DNA of 64,000 nucleotides, from positions 1 to 64,000 of the forward strand of contig NZ_BMXG01000021.1 in NCBI RefSeq assembly GCF_014651635.1. Direction: 5' to 3'. A program made the translations under genes and the position numbers. This document shows, one piece after another, positions 26,312-35,703 of this stretch. This stretch comes from Cerasicoccus arenae. Lineage in GTDB: Bacteria > Verrucomicrobiota > Verrucomicrobiia > Opitutales > Cerasicoccaceae. Each line of letters starts with the position of its first letter. The stretch's first letter is position 1. The notes below the pieces were generated by a model. The model saw nothing but the letters and a program-made list of their open reading frames with translations, was not told the DNA's origin and made no database searches.

Positions 26312-26614
26312 GTGCCCAACACCCGAGAGGGGGGGGCACCAACTGCATTCGAATCCAGCGGACTAAATTGCCTCTTACAAATTGAGCCCTAAGTCCCGCT
26401 CACGCCGCTGTGCGTGGTGGTTGAAGGGTTAGTGTGTTGGCGGAGTTATTCGTCGGTTGGGCTTTTTATGGATCGATTACCCTATGAAAGTTTATAATAA
26501 TTCACTATAGTTGTTGAGGTCTATTCCTTATTCTGTTGTCTTGCTATCGTTACCAGCGGATTCGCCGCTGGGAGCACTGCATGCAATCGATGCTTAAAAC
26601 CATACTATGCTATA
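26312..26614. other. Intergenic region before the PEP-CTERM gene
   Basis: About 300 bp with no convincing reading frame. It holds a G8 run (26329-26336), a short hairpin CACGC/GCGTG near 26400 and a TATAAT at 26493-26498 that lacks a clear -35 box. A small RNA is possible but unsupported. Confidence 0.45.
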
Positions 26615-27238
26615 ATGAAACTACAGACATTTTTAACAACAGCCGCGCTCCTAACGGGCCTTTACGCTTCGTCCGCCCAAGGGGCGCTCCTCATCAACTT
26701 CACGGAATCCGGCGGTGACACCACCGTCACCTTTTCTGGCTCATTCAATTTGAATGCCACTCTGGGGTTTGATAGAAGCCTCCCTTCTGGTAATTATTTG
26801 GCCCCAAATTTTACAGCGGCAGGCTACATTTCCATTCCAGGAGCCAACAAAGATAATTATTTACTAAATACACAACCGTTAACCTTTGGTGGGTCAGGTT
26901 CACCTATTGTTGGCATTTGGAGCAGTGTTACCGGAAACAATTTCGGCTTACAATATGTTCCTAGTATTGCCGTTCCGGCTGGCTATATCTCGGGCGATCC
27001 CTTCAATGGTTCGGCGGTAGCGGTGGGTAGAGATTTCGCATCTTTGCGCCTCACCCCAGGTACAACCGTGGTCAACACCTTCTCGAATGGCCCTATCTCT
27101 GATACCGTTACGATCAACGTTACGGGTGCAGCAGTAATCCCTGAACCCTCCACTTACATTGCTGGTGCTGGCCTAATTGGCCTGGCTGCATTCGTCTTCG
27201 TCCGCGCTCGTCGCAAAAAAGTCGCTGCTACCAAGTAA
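26615..27238 (+). CDS. PEP-CTERM sorting domain protein
   Basis: 207 aa. A signal peptide (KLQTFLTTAALLTGLYASSAQG) is followed by a Gly/Ser/Thr-rich beta-type region with no catalytic motif. The C-terminal sorting signal has VIPEPSTY, then a hydrophobic helix and a basic tail RARRKKVAATK. Such proteins are recognised by an exosortase (XrtA-type), cut near PEP and exported to the envelope or matrix. No exosortase gene is in this window. A strong terminator follows, so it is a single-gene unit. Confidence 0.88.
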   Translation: MKLQTFLTTAALLTGLYASSAQGALLINFTESGGDTTVTFSGSFNLNATLGFDRSLPSGNYLAPNFTAAGYISIPGANKDNYLLNTQPLTFGGSGSPIVGIWSSVTGNNFGLQYVPSIAVPAGYISGDPFNGSAVAVGRDFASLRLTPGTTVVNTFSNGPISDTVTINVTGAAVIPEPSTYIAGAGLIGLAAFVFVRARRKKVAATK

Positions 27239-27260
27239 TCGACGGCCAATACTTTCAACG

Positions 27261-27292
27261 AAGCCCGCGATGGACAAAATCGCGGGCTTTTT
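27261..27292 (+). terminator. Rho-independent terminator after the PEP-CTERM gene
   Basis: AAGCCCGCGA (27261-27270) and TCGCGGGCTT (27280-27289) make a 10-bp perfect stem followed by a T-run. Confidence 0.87.
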
Positions 27293-27329
27293 CGTGCGGT
27301 TTTAATTGGCACGAGCCACGCCCTCGCTC

Positions 27330-29771
27330 TCACTCCGTTACATCGGCGCTGGCGAGGTAGGATACGGCGGCGGTGAGGGACTCGCGAAGGATGTGCTCAA
27401 GATTGGGGGCCTGATCGGCGGGCATAAACGCCTTTTGCTCGACTAAATACTTCTCCAGACAGGTTGCGGCGGCGGAAAAACGACAGAAGCTGGCGCTGGC
27501 CGACACCCCGATGAGCGTGTGCAGGTGGCGGGCAGCAAGCGCTGGATCATTCTTTGCAACGGCTTCTAGGTAGTTGCTATGGATCTGCTTCAAGTCTTCG
27601 GTCGACATGGCCAGCACTTCCCGGATGAGCGCTTGATCATCGCCCAGCCGTTTAGTTAGCGCAGTGAAATCAAGCAATGCCGCTGTGCGGGTGGCTCTAG
27701 CTTCGACCGATTCCTGTGGAGTACCGAGGCAGCGGTCGACAACTTCGGCGACATTGTCAGGTGATAGTGGTTTGACGATGCATTCGTTCATGCCAGCGGC
27801 CATGCAGGCGCGGCGATCTTCTGCACGGGCATGGGCAGTCATTGCAATGACCGGGGTGATCGGGAGCTGGTGCTCGGCTTCCCATTCTCGCATGGCGAGG
27901 GCAGCTTCTAGACCATCGACGACGGGCATTTGAATGTCCATGAAGACGAGGTCGTAGTTGTTTTGGCGAAAGTATTCAATGGCCTCCAGCCCGTTAGCGG
28001 CGGTGTCGACGGTGACCCCGAGGCGGTCGAGCATGCCACAGGCTACGAGCTGGTTGACGCGATTATCATCGGCTAACAGGACATGGGCGGATCGCCGGCG
28101 TACGCGCTCTTTGAGTTCGTCTTTGGCGGATTTGGCTTGGGCGGCTTTTTTGACGTTGATTGGTGAAAAAGGCTCAGGGAAGCCAGATGAGGTTTCGGGA
28201 GCCTTCTCAAATTGTGCGGTGAACCAAAATTCCGAGCCCTTTCCGGGTTCGCTGTTGATGCCGATCTTGCCGCCCATAAGCTCGACGATTTCCTTGGATA
28301 TCGCCAAGCCCAGCCCGGTGCCGCCGTAGAGTCGGGTGGTGGAGGCGTCTGCCTGCATGAAGGCGCTGAAAAGCCGTTTTTGAACACTGGGTTCGATGCC
28401 AATGCCTGTGTCACGAATCGAAAAGCGAAGCCAGACGTCGGAGCGAGTTTCTTCCAGCACCCTGACGGAGAGTTCGATTTTGCCTTCCTTGGTGAACTTG
28501 ATGGCGTTGTCGGCCAAATTGTGGATGATCTGCTTGAGCTTTCCGGAGTCGCCGCGGAGACGTTGGGGGGTCTTCTTGTCGACGTTACTCGAGAAGGCGA
28601 TGCCAGCTTTTTCCGCCCGAATTGATAGTGGAGAGCTCAATTGGCGCATCACAGCACGCACGTTAAAACGATGGACGTCCAGCTCGAGCTTGCCAGATTC
28701 TGCTTTGGCGAAATCGAGGATCTGATTGATCAACAACATGAGTGATTCGCTGCTGGAGAGTATGAGGTCTGCAGTTTCGCGGTGTTGTTCAGGAAGGCCT
28801 GGAGTGTCGAGCAGGAGGTGAGTCATGCCAATAACACCGTTGAGCGGTGTGCGTATTTCATGGCTGACATTGGCCAAGAATTGGCTTTTGGCTAGGCTCG
28901 CTTGCTTCGCCTGCTCGGCTAGGGATTGGAGGTTTTGCTTCTGCTTGACTGCATCTGAAATGTCCCAGTTAGTGCCTACCATGCGGACAGGCTTGCCCTT
29001 GGCGTTGCGCTCCACGGTTGCAAATGCCCGTAAGTGTCCTTCGCTACCATCGGGCTTCAATACACGGAAGAGAATGTTCAAGAGCTCCCCGCCTTCTAGA
29101 GTCTCTTGGAGTTTCTTGAAGTAGTCCGAGACGTCATCTGGGTGAATCCATTGGCGAATGGATTCAATGCCGTTTAGTTGAACGGGGGGGGTGCCATAGA
29201 GAGCAAACATTTGTTCGTCCCAAGTCAGTCGGTCATTCAGTACATCCCAGTCCCAGACGCCGACGCCGCCCGCGCGCGTTGCCAGCGCCAGACGCTCATT
29301 AACGGTTTTTAGCTCGCGTTCAAGCCGACGATTCTCGGTGACGTCTTCGATCTGGGAGACAAAAAATAATAATTTTCCTTTGGCGTCGTGGACAGCAGAA
29401 ACGGTTAGATTAACCCAAATTGCGTGGCCTTTGGCGTGGATATAACGCTTCTCGATGCGGTATTCTTTTTTCCCTGAAGACGTAATGTCCTGAAGATGCG
29501 CCAGACTCATTTCAATGTCATCTGGATGCGTTATTTCAAGGAATGTGAGGCCCAACAACTTTTCCCGTTGATAGCCAACAATGCGGCATAGTGATTCGTT
29601 GACTCGAACCCAGCGCCCATCCTTTGTGCAAATAGCCATACCGATGCCGCTAGCGTCAAATGCCGCCCGGAAACTGGCTTCGCTTTCCGGAATGTGCTTG
29701 TGGGATTGTGCTAAAAGGGGAGAGATTGAATCGGACGAGGGGCTGGGAACTTTTTGCGGACGAGGTTCCAT
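27330..29771 (-). CDS. Hybrid sensor histidine kinase (PAS-PAS-HisKA-HATPase-REC-Hpt)
   Basis: 813 aa without clear membrane segments, so probably cytoplasmic. Two PAS domains (~30-150 and ~160-280), HisKA with phosphorylated His304 (NVSHEIRTPLNGVIGM), HATPase (DNAIKFTKEG, RDTGIGI, GGTGLGLAISKEIV), a receiver domain with Asp612 (VFMDIQMPVVDG) and an Hpt domain with His751 (LHTLIGVSAS). The usual Lys after the Hpt His (H-x-L-K-G) is Ile here. Barrier-to-relay design like BarA/ArcB. No response-regulator gene is next to it, so output is unknown. A G8 run (29184-29191) lies in the second PAS region. Confidence 0.9.
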   Translation of the reverse strand: MEPRPQKVPSPSSDSISPLLAQSHKHIPESEASFRAAFDASGIGMAICTKDGRWVRVNESLCRIVGYQREKLLGLTFLEITHPDDIEMSLAHLQDITSSGKKEYRIEKRYIHAKGHAIWVNLTVSAVHDAKGKLLFFVSQIEDVTENRRLERELKTVNERLALATRAGGVGVWDWDVLNDRLTWDEQMFALYGTPPVQLNGIESIRQWIHPDDVSDYFKKLQETLEGGELLNILFRVLKPDGSEGHLRAFATVERNAKGKPVRMVGTNWDISDAVKQKQNLQSLAEQAKQASLAKSQFLANVSHEIRTPLNGVIGMTHLLLDTPGLPEQHRETADLILSSSESLMLLINQILDFAKAESGKLELDVHRFNVRAVMRQLSSPLSIRAEKAGIAFSSNVDKKTPQRLRGDSGKLKQIIHNLADNAIKFTKEGKIELSVRVLEETRSDVWLRFSIRDTGIGIEPSVQKRLFSAFMQADASTTRLYGGTGLGLAISKEIVELMGGKIGINSEPGKGSEFWFTAQFEKAPETSSGFPEPFSPINVKKAAQAKSAKDELKERVRRRSAHVLLADDNRVNQLVACGMLDRLGVTVDTAANGLEAIEYFRQNNYDLVFMDIQMPVVDGLEAALAMREWEAEHQLPITPVIAMTAHARAEDRRACMAAGMNECIVKPLSPDNVAEVVDRCLGTPQESVEARATRTAALLDFTALTKRLGDDQALIREVLAMSTEDLKQIHSNYLEAVAKNDPALAARHLHTLIGVSASASFCRFSAAATCLEKYLVEQKAFMPADQAPNLEHILRESLTAAVSYLASADVTE

Positions 29772-29942
29772 GGTCTAGGGGTGAATATGAGGAACGAATA
29801 TTGTATATAAGTAAGGATACTGCGATCTGTCCAGCATTCACTTTGTACGCATTTATCGGACCAATGTCCATTGGGAGTTTACTTAATCCATCGACAAGCC
29901 AATACCGCTACATTTGACTTAACCGATATTTCCCACTGCCAT

Positions 29943-31472
29943 ATGATGATTTTCAATCGATACCGAAACTTATTGGCCATGTTCATGGCTGTGATGCTTG
30001 CCAGCTCGCTCCTGGCACAAAGTCCGGAGGAACTAGTGGGGCAGGGCGTTGCCAATGTACTACCCGGTTATCAATTTAGTAAGCGTCTTGCAGGGCCCAC
30101 TGAGGATGATCATGTACTGCTTTTCATCAATGGTCGTGATACTGCCTTGGTGACATGGACCACCGGCGAACCTAAAACGGTCGACATCCCCGCCAGCCCA
30201 ACGAACTTTACGGTGTTTAACACTAATGGGCAGCCGTTGAGCACACTATTTGTACAGAATTTTAATATTGGCTTGGTTTTGGTCAAAGAGCCTGCGATTT
30301 ACGTGCCACAGGGTGAGAATGCCATCCTGCAAGTGGCTGCGCTTGCTCAAACTGTTGCCCCGAAGCTGAGCATCCGCGGTCCACAGGTCATTGATTTGGA
30401 CTGTGAATTCGTCAACCCGATGCAAAAACCACTCATTCTGGCTATTCCTGGCGAAAATAGTGTGGCAGTAAAGCCAGGGGCCCGTCACGTGGTTAGCAAA
30501 CAGGTGAATGTCGGTCGTTCGTTTGAGCCTATGCGCATCAATGTTGGAGCCTCGGGTATTTTCCAAACGGTGACCATCGAAATGGAAAATCCAATAATCG
30601 TTGATTTGCGCGCCGATTTGCCGGGGAAATTGACTGTTGATATCCTTAATCCAACGGCTGATCCATTTTCTGGGCGCATGGCTATGCGACTTGTGGGTAA
30701 CACGAAACCTCCATTCGAATTTCCTGTTGAAATGGGGCCTAAGGAAACTATCAAGCAGATGGAAATTCCACTGGGTATCGAATTGCCACTGCCGCAACCG
30801 GTTCAGATCACTATAACTCAGCCGGTAGGCAATCCACGGCAAGATGTTGAACTCACGCGCACCGCGGCAATGCAGTTTATGAATGTACCTGGTCTCAGAC
30901 CTGGACCAGACAAGGCACCGGTAGCTTGGCAACTCGTTACAAACGGTAGTGCCTTTGCTGATTTGCGCGCTGGACAACCCACTCAAGGTGCCCCCTGGGG
31001 AGATGAAACAATCATTCTCGCTTATCAATTTGAGCAGCCGGGATCTTCGTTGCGGGTCGTTCCCATCAATCTCCAGTCAGTTCCAATCGCCCAAATGCCT
31101 GCGTCGGTGGGGTTCTGGATTAACGGTGACCGTTCGGGCAATCGTGTTTCCGTCCGCTGGAAAGACGCCACCGGAAAAGTATTTCAGCCTAGAGCGCGGG
31201 TGATCGATTGGATGGGCTGGCGCTATGAGACTTTTGCGACTGATCCAACCATGCAAGCGCCACTGGAGTGGGATAGCCTTTTATACGTGGAGGGCACCAA
31301 GCCGAGTACTGGCGCATTGATGATCAGCGGTCCGGTTTTGACCTATCAGTCGAATCGGGTGTCTCAGGCGGGCAAGCAAAAGAGCGTCGAGGTGAAGGAT
31401 GATGTTTCCTATGGCAATCCAGTTAAGCTTGATCCCAGTAAGCTTGCACCTGTCACGACGCCTAGCAGGTGA
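29943..31472 (+). CDS. Secreted protein of unknown function
   Basis: 509 aa from ATG 29943, where a signal peptide begins (NRYRNLLAMFMAVMLASSLLAQ). The rest is mostly beta-rich with repeated Ig-like-looking segments (for example VDLRADLPGKLTVDILNP) and ends in a region with GFWINGDRSGNRVSVRWKD, which resembles a carbohydrate-binding sandwich. No catalytic motif was recognised. Divergent from the hybrid kinase. The stop codon is followed directly by C8 and then the end of the BASS gene on the opposite strand. Family not recognised. Confidence 0.7.
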   Translation: MMIFNRYRNLLAMFMAVMLASSLLAQSPEELVGQGVANVLPGYQFSKRLAGPTEDDHVLLFINGRDTALVTWTTGEPKTVDIPASPTNFTVFNTNGQPLSTLFVQNFNIGLVLVKEPAIYVPQGENAILQVAALAQTVAPKLSIRGPQVIDLDCEFVNPMQKPLILAIPGENSVAVKPGARHVVSKQVNVGRSFEPMRINVGASGIFQTVTIEMENPIIVDLRADLPGKLTVDILNPTADPFSGRMAMRLVGNTKPPFEFPVEMGPKETIKQMEIPLGIELPLPQPVQITITQPVGNPRQDVELTRTAAMQFMNVPGLRPGPDKAPVAWQLVTNGSAFADLRAGQPTQGAPWGDETIILAYQFEQPGSSLRVVPINLQSVPIAQMPASVGFWINGDRSGNRVSVRWKDATGKVFQPRARVIDWMGWRYETFATDPTMQAPLEWDSLLYVEGTKPSTGALMISGPVLTYQSNRVSQAGKQKSVEVKDDVSYGNPVKLDPSKLAPVTTPSR

Positions 31473-31480
31473 CCCCCCCC

Positions 31481-32386
31481 TCAGCCTTTTGCCTCACGGC
31501 GGTTCCACCAGGATGCCAAGGCGACGCCAGAGAGGTTGTGCCACAGGCTGAATAAGGCTCCGGGTAGCGCCGCAAGTCCCGTGAAGAACTGTTGTCCCAA
31601 TTGAACGGCGAGACCGGAATTCTGCATGCCTACTTCGATTGCAAGCGTGCGTCGTTCGTCTTCCTGCGCTCCCGCTAACCAGCCAGCGCCATAGCCCATC
31701 GCCAAGCCAAGCAGATTATGCAATATGACTGCGCCGATTATTGCCGCAGGAAAATTAAGGACGTTCTTCTGGTTGAGGCCCATGACAATTGCGATGATGA
31801 ATACAATTGAGAGCATCGCAACCCATGGGAATATTTTCAATATGGGCTTACTTCGTCCTCCCAGAAAATGCCGGACAATGAGCCCGAGAATGATCGGGGC
31901 GAGCACAACTTTAAGGATGTTGATAAACATGCTGGTAGCGGGCACCTCAATCGCAGCACTGGCTAGCAGTTCGACTAAGAGTGGGGTGAGTAAGGGGGCC
32001 AGTAGGGTTGAGCATGTTGTTAATGAAACAGACAAGGCGACGTTGCCACGAGCTAGATAGGTGACGACATTCGAGGCTGTTCCACCCGGGCAAGCGCCGA
32101 CTAGCACCATCCCCACGAGTGCTTCATCGGGTAGTTTAAAAGCCTTGCTGATCAGCCATGCCAATAGCGGCATAACAGTAAACTGAGCGACCACACCTAT
32201 GCCGATTAGTCGCTTGTGATCCCAAACTCGCTTGAAGTCGACGGGGGTTAGGGTGACACCCATTCCGAACATGACCAAGCCGAGTAGCCAGGCTATGTAG
32301 CCTTTGGCCCAGATGAATAAGTCGGGCTCCCACAGAGCCAGTGCCGATGCTGCGATCGCCAAGGGCAGGAAGAGGTATTGCAGCAT
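31481..32386 (-). CDS. Bile acid:sodium symporter (BASS) family transporter
   Basis: 301 aa with nine to ten membrane helices. The BASS features seen are MFGMGVTLTPVDFKRVW near the N-terminus and LVGACPGGTASNVVTYLARGNVALSVS in the core, where the conserved Pro/Gly-rich crossover helix lies. Bacterial members carry organic anions such as pantoate or sulfated compounds with Na+. The substrate here is unknown. It lies 3 bp downstream of uppP on the same strand, so the two are likely co-transcribed. Confidence 0.88.
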   Translation of the reverse strand: MLQYLFLPLAIAASALALWEPDLFIWAKGYIAWLLGLVMFGMGVTLTPVDFKRVWDHKRLIGIGVVAQFTVMPLLAWLISKAFKLPDEALVGMVLVGACPGGTASNVVTYLARGNVALSVSLTTCSTLLAPLLTPLLVELLASAAIEVPATSMFINILKVVLAPIILGLIVRHFLGGRSKPILKIFPWVAMLSIVFIIAIVMGLNQKNVLNFPAAIIGAVILHNLLGLAMGYGAGWLAGAQEDERRTLAIEVGMQNSGLAVQLGQQFFTGLAALPGALFSLWHNLSGVALASWWNRREAKG

Positions 32387-32389
32387 GAA

Positions 32390-33379
32390 TCAGGTGTAGA
32401 GGTAGATGAGGACCGCGACGGCCAGCACGATACGATACCAAGCAAAAAGAGCTAAACCGTGTTTGGACAAATAGGCGACGAGCCATTTGACCGCCAGCAT
32501 TGCGGATGCCCAAGCAACGATGATACCAAATAGGGCTGGGCCGGGAGAAAGTGCTTTGAGCATCACCGGCCCCATGGTTAACGCTTTGTAGGCGGATGCG
32601 GCGGTCAGGGTGATTAACCCAAGCAAAAAACTGAATTCCGCTGCGCGCTTGGGGGTTAATCCAATCACATAGCCGCCGACAATGGTCATCATCGAGCGAC
32701 TTGTACCAGGCCACATGGCGATGCATTGCAGGAAGCCCACCGTTAGCGATTGCTTGAGTGTTAACTCGTGCAAGTCGGGGGAGGCGTCTTCCATCGCTTT
32801 GGGACGCCGAGAGCGGCGTGCTTCTACTGCGAGCATTAGGATAGCCCCAGCAATAAGCGCGATGACAATGGGGATGGTGTGGAATAGCTTTTGCTCGATC
32901 CAGTCGTCCAGCAACAAGCCAATAAAGGCTGCGGGTAGAAAAGCAGTAAAGAGGTTTCGGGTTAGCAGTAGCCCCGTTCGACTTTGGCCGAGCACACCTC
33001 GGAGCATATCGATCAGACGACTCCAATAGAGTAGCACCACAGCCATAATTGCGCCGAACTGGATAATAATGGCGTAGGCGTTGGCGACATTTTCCAGTGT
33101 CAGCGGTTCGCTGTCGTCTCGGAGTATCGGCTGGCCAAGATTATCAGTCAGCACGGTTTGAGTATTCAACCCGAGCAAATCGTTGGTGATGAGCAGGTGA
33201 CCGGTTGAGGAAATGGGGAGATATTCGGTAATCCCTTCGACGAGCCCCAGAATCAGAGCATCGATGTAGGAAATCTCGCTCTTGGGCATCATCTCAGGGG
33301 CTTGGACTTCCGCCTCCGTCTCACCGTAAAGTGAGGCAGAAAGCAGGAGAGCCAAAATAAATAAGAGGGCTTTATTCAT
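32390..33379 (-). CDS. uppP: Undecaprenyl-diphosphatase
   Basis: 329 aa. The BacA/UppP active-site motifs are present: LVEGITEYLPISSTGHLL at ~47-63 and PGTSRSMMTIVGGYVIGL in the second half. It recycles undecaprenyl pyrophosphate for cell-wall and envelope glycan synthesis. It is longer than the usual ~265-275 residues because of a signal-peptide-like first helix (residues 1-18) plus a short linker, and a ~20-residue insertion after the first motif. Both extras are seen in sequence only. Confidence 0.92.
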   Translation of the reverse strand: MNKALLFILALLLSASLYGETEAEVQAPEMMPKSEISYIDALILGLVEGITEYLPISSTGHLLITNDLLGLNTQTVLTDNLGQPILRDDSEPLTLENVANAYAIIIQFGAIMAVVLLYWSRLIDMLRGVLGQSRTGLLLTRNLFTAFLPAAFIGLLLDDWIEQKLFHTIPIVIALIAGAILMLAVEARRSRRPKAMEDASPDLHELTLKQSLTVGFLQCIAMWPGTSRSMMTIVGGYVIGLTPKRAAEFSFLLGLITLTAASAYKALTMGPVMLKALSPGPALFGIIVAWASAMLAVKWLVAYLSKHGLALFAWYRIVLAVAVLIYLYT

Positions 33380-33482
33380 AGGGAATGTTTACATCTGGCC
33401 TAAGGCGCGAGTAGTGTAAAGCATGGTCTGCCCTGATAACAAAGTGTTTGTCACGTCGCATGCGTATGTCTAGACAGCCATC

Positions 33483-35222
33483 ATGTTTTCCCACCTATCG
33501 AGAAAAAATTATTGGCGGCGTTTGTTTCTAATCGCCTTCTTGTTTCTCAGTGTCGCGATGGGTGCCCGTGCGGATGAGTCTCCGAAGGTGCTAGCGGCGA
33601 TCAAATTCCCCCCAGTAAAGGCGCTTTCGAATGAATTAATGGGGCTGACACGCCAAGTTATGCCCGGACAGCAAACGGAAATGTGGCCGATGATGCTATT
33701 AGGTGCTTATGGCTACCCTAACTTTGCTGGTGTCTCGGAAACTCAGGGGCCGACAATGTTTTTTTTCCACGCAGCCAAAGGCGACCCCACGCCTTACGTA
33801 ATCCTTACCAAGATGAGTGAGAAGGCCGCGATGCGCAAAGCGCTCACGATGAAATCTAAAGGCGGCAACTCGATGTTTGGTTTCCTTTCACCCGGACTGG
33901 TCGCAGTGGATCGAGACGGTTGGACGCTTTTTTCAAACGATGCAGCATCGTTTGAATATGTTCAGGACCTTGACGCTTTGGCGCACTTATCCGACGAAAT
34001 GAAAGGTTTTGATATCAATGCACGCGTTTTTGTCGGGCCGGAAATGATGTCAAAATGGGTGCAGAACATTAAGGAAACCATTGCGGATGACCACGTGCTC
34101 AACGGTGGTTCCGTGAAGGACCCAGCTCTCCTGCATAAGCAGTTGTTTGTCGAATTCCTCGCAACTATCGGTGAGAATATCGAGTGGGCAGGTATCGGTC
34201 TGAATATTACGCCTGATGAGGTCGCTATGGGATTTTCAGTGCAAGCGATTGAAGGTGCGCCAGAGTATTCGTTACTGTCAGCCAAGGCGGGTGGCCCGAC
34301 TCCGATTGCCAACTATGTAGCGCGATCCATGGTCTCCTATGTGTCCAATGTCGATCATCATGAGATCTTGAAATATTATGAGGTTTTAGAAAGCCGAGCC
34401 ATGGAGGTCGTTACTGAAGAGGGGCGTAAGTGGCTGACGAAAGCGGGTGAAGTTAACCGTACCCTTATCTCAAAAATGGGGGACTCGCATGTCGGTTCCA
34501 TCGCTTTTTCAGACGAAAACGTTGTCGCTACATCTGCGATGTCCAGCGAGTTGGATAACGCGGTCGTGGTTGAGTCAATGCGCTTCTATTATGAGGAACT
34601 CATGCCGTATTTGCTACAGCAGTGCAAGGCGATGGGGTATCCGCAAGAAGCTATGGAAATGGTGATTAAAGCGGATGTCGCCGAAGTTCAGAATAGCCCC
34701 GTTAACGAAATTCAGTCCAAAATAGGTTCTCCGCTGGTGGGGCAACTTGATCCTACGAACGAGGAAGAGTATATAAGGACGGAGCAGACATTTTTTTCCG
34801 TCGTTATGGGCAATGTGCTTTCATCAACTAAGCTCGATGTTCTGGAGACACTGGCCAACAATTTGACCGAGGAAAAACCTGTTGCCGATAACATCGCATC
34901 ACGCATTCAGCTGGCAAATGGGCAAGCCATTGGCTCAGAAATCGATGTCGGTTCTGCAGTTGAAATCTTTGCGCAAGGATTTGATCACGAAAGCGAGTTT
35001 GCGCGGCAAGCATTGAAGCAGTTGATGGCAAGCGATCTTGCTCCGATCACCAGTAGCCTTCGTTTGGGTGACGGCCAGGGTGTCTACGAATTCGCCGTGC
35101 CGGTGAGTACGATTGTGCAGCTTTCGGAAGTTAGTCGCCAAATTAAGCAATCTGAGATGGAAATGAAGACGATGGGCGGCGAGCGCCCGCAAGCATCACC
35201 CAAACCTGAACCGGCTAAGTAG
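33483..35222 (+). CDS. Large secreted protein of unknown function
   Basis: 579 aa with a signal peptide (RRLFLIAFLFLSVAMGARA, cut near ADES). The mature part is mixed alpha/beta without Cys-rich or catalytic motifs that I recognise. The overall shape, with repeated segments such as WAGIGLNITPDEVAMGFSVQA, vaguely recalls DUF3352-like proteins. That is only a guess. The C-terminus is Pro/Lys-rich (ERPQASPKPEPAK). Divergent from uppP with ~100 bp between. Confidence 0.7.
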   Translation: MFSHLSRKNYWRRLFLIAFLFLSVAMGARADESPKVLAAIKFPPVKALSNELMGLTRQVMPGQQTEMWPMMLLGAYGYPNFAGVSETQGPTMFFFHAAKGDPTPYVILTKMSEKAAMRKALTMKSKGGNSMFGFLSPGLVAVDRDGWTLFSNDAASFEYVQDLDALAHLSDEMKGFDINARVFVGPEMMSKWVQNIKETIADDHVLNGGSVKDPALLHKQLFVEFLATIGENIEWAGIGLNITPDEVAMGFSVQAIEGAPEYSLLSAKAGGPTPIANYVARSMVSYVSNVDHHEILKYYEVLESRAMEVVTEEGRKWLTKAGEVNRTLISKMGDSHVGSIAFSDENVVATSAMSSELDNAVVVESMRFYYEELMPYLLQQCKAMGYPQEAMEMVIKADVAEVQNSPVNEIQSKIGSPLVGQLDPTNEEEYIRTEQTFFSVVMGNVLSSTKLDVLETLANNLTEEKPVADNIASRIQLANGQAIGSEIDVGSAVEIFAQGFDHESEFARQALKQLMASDLAPITSSLRLGDGQGVYEFAVPVSTIVQLSEVSRQIKQSEMEMKTMGGERPQASPKPEPAK

Positions 35223-35244
35223 TCGGCTTCCTAATTTAGATATC

Positions 35245-35703
35245 GTGTCCCGACCTAGCCCTACAAAACGCACTGCTCGCTTCCCTGAGCCTGTCCCTGC
35301 ACGCCGTGAAGGTGAAATGGACGGTTTGCCTACTGTGATGATCGTGAACACGGCGCTCAAGGGATACGCCGAAGCTGACGAGTTTCCTTATCATGTCAGG
35401 ATTGCTGTCGGCTATCAGTCCAACGATGCGCTTCTCGGTTTACCGACGCCTAAAGAGATTCGCACATTGGAGTCGCTGGAAGACTCAGTACTGGCGGCGG
35501 TGCGTAAGGCTGGAACTGGGCATTATATTGGGAATACTTCTTGGAATGGTGTGCGCGAATACAACTTCTATGTTGATGAGCCTGAAGCGGTGGATGCGCG
35601 ATTGGAAAAGCTTGCCGAGCAGCAGCATCGGCCGATTCAATATGAAATCCAGGAAGACCCTGATTGGGAACGGGTGACATTTTTCTTCGACTACGATCAA
35701 TGA
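35245..35703 (+). CDS. DUF695 domain protein
   Basis: 152 aa from GTG 35245; ATG 35317 is an alternative. The sequence VMIVNTALKGYAEADEFPYHVRI, GHYIGNTSWNGVREYNFYVD and QYEIQEDPDWERVTFFFDY matches the DUF695 pattern, a small alpha/beta domain of unknown role. Its stop overlaps the protoporphyrinogen oxidase start by four bases (ATGA), so the two are translationally coupled. Confidence 0.78.
   Translation: MSRPSPTKRTARFPEPVPARREGEMDGLPTVMIVNTALKGYAEADEFPYHVRIAVGYQSNDALLGLPTPKEIRTLESLEDSVLAAVRKAGTGHYIGNTSWNGVREYNFYVDEPEAVDARLEKLAEQQHRPIQYEIQEDPDWERVTFFFDYDQ

Noticed and set aside
26340-26360. T-loop-like TTCGAATCC suggesting a tRNA
   Set aside because: The flanking bases do not form a T stem and no acceptor or anticodon arm is found.
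27300-27325. Sigma-54 promoter (TGGCACGAGCCACG)
   Set aside because: A -24-like TGGCACG is present, but the -12 GC is not at the right spacing and it does not face a gene start sensibly.
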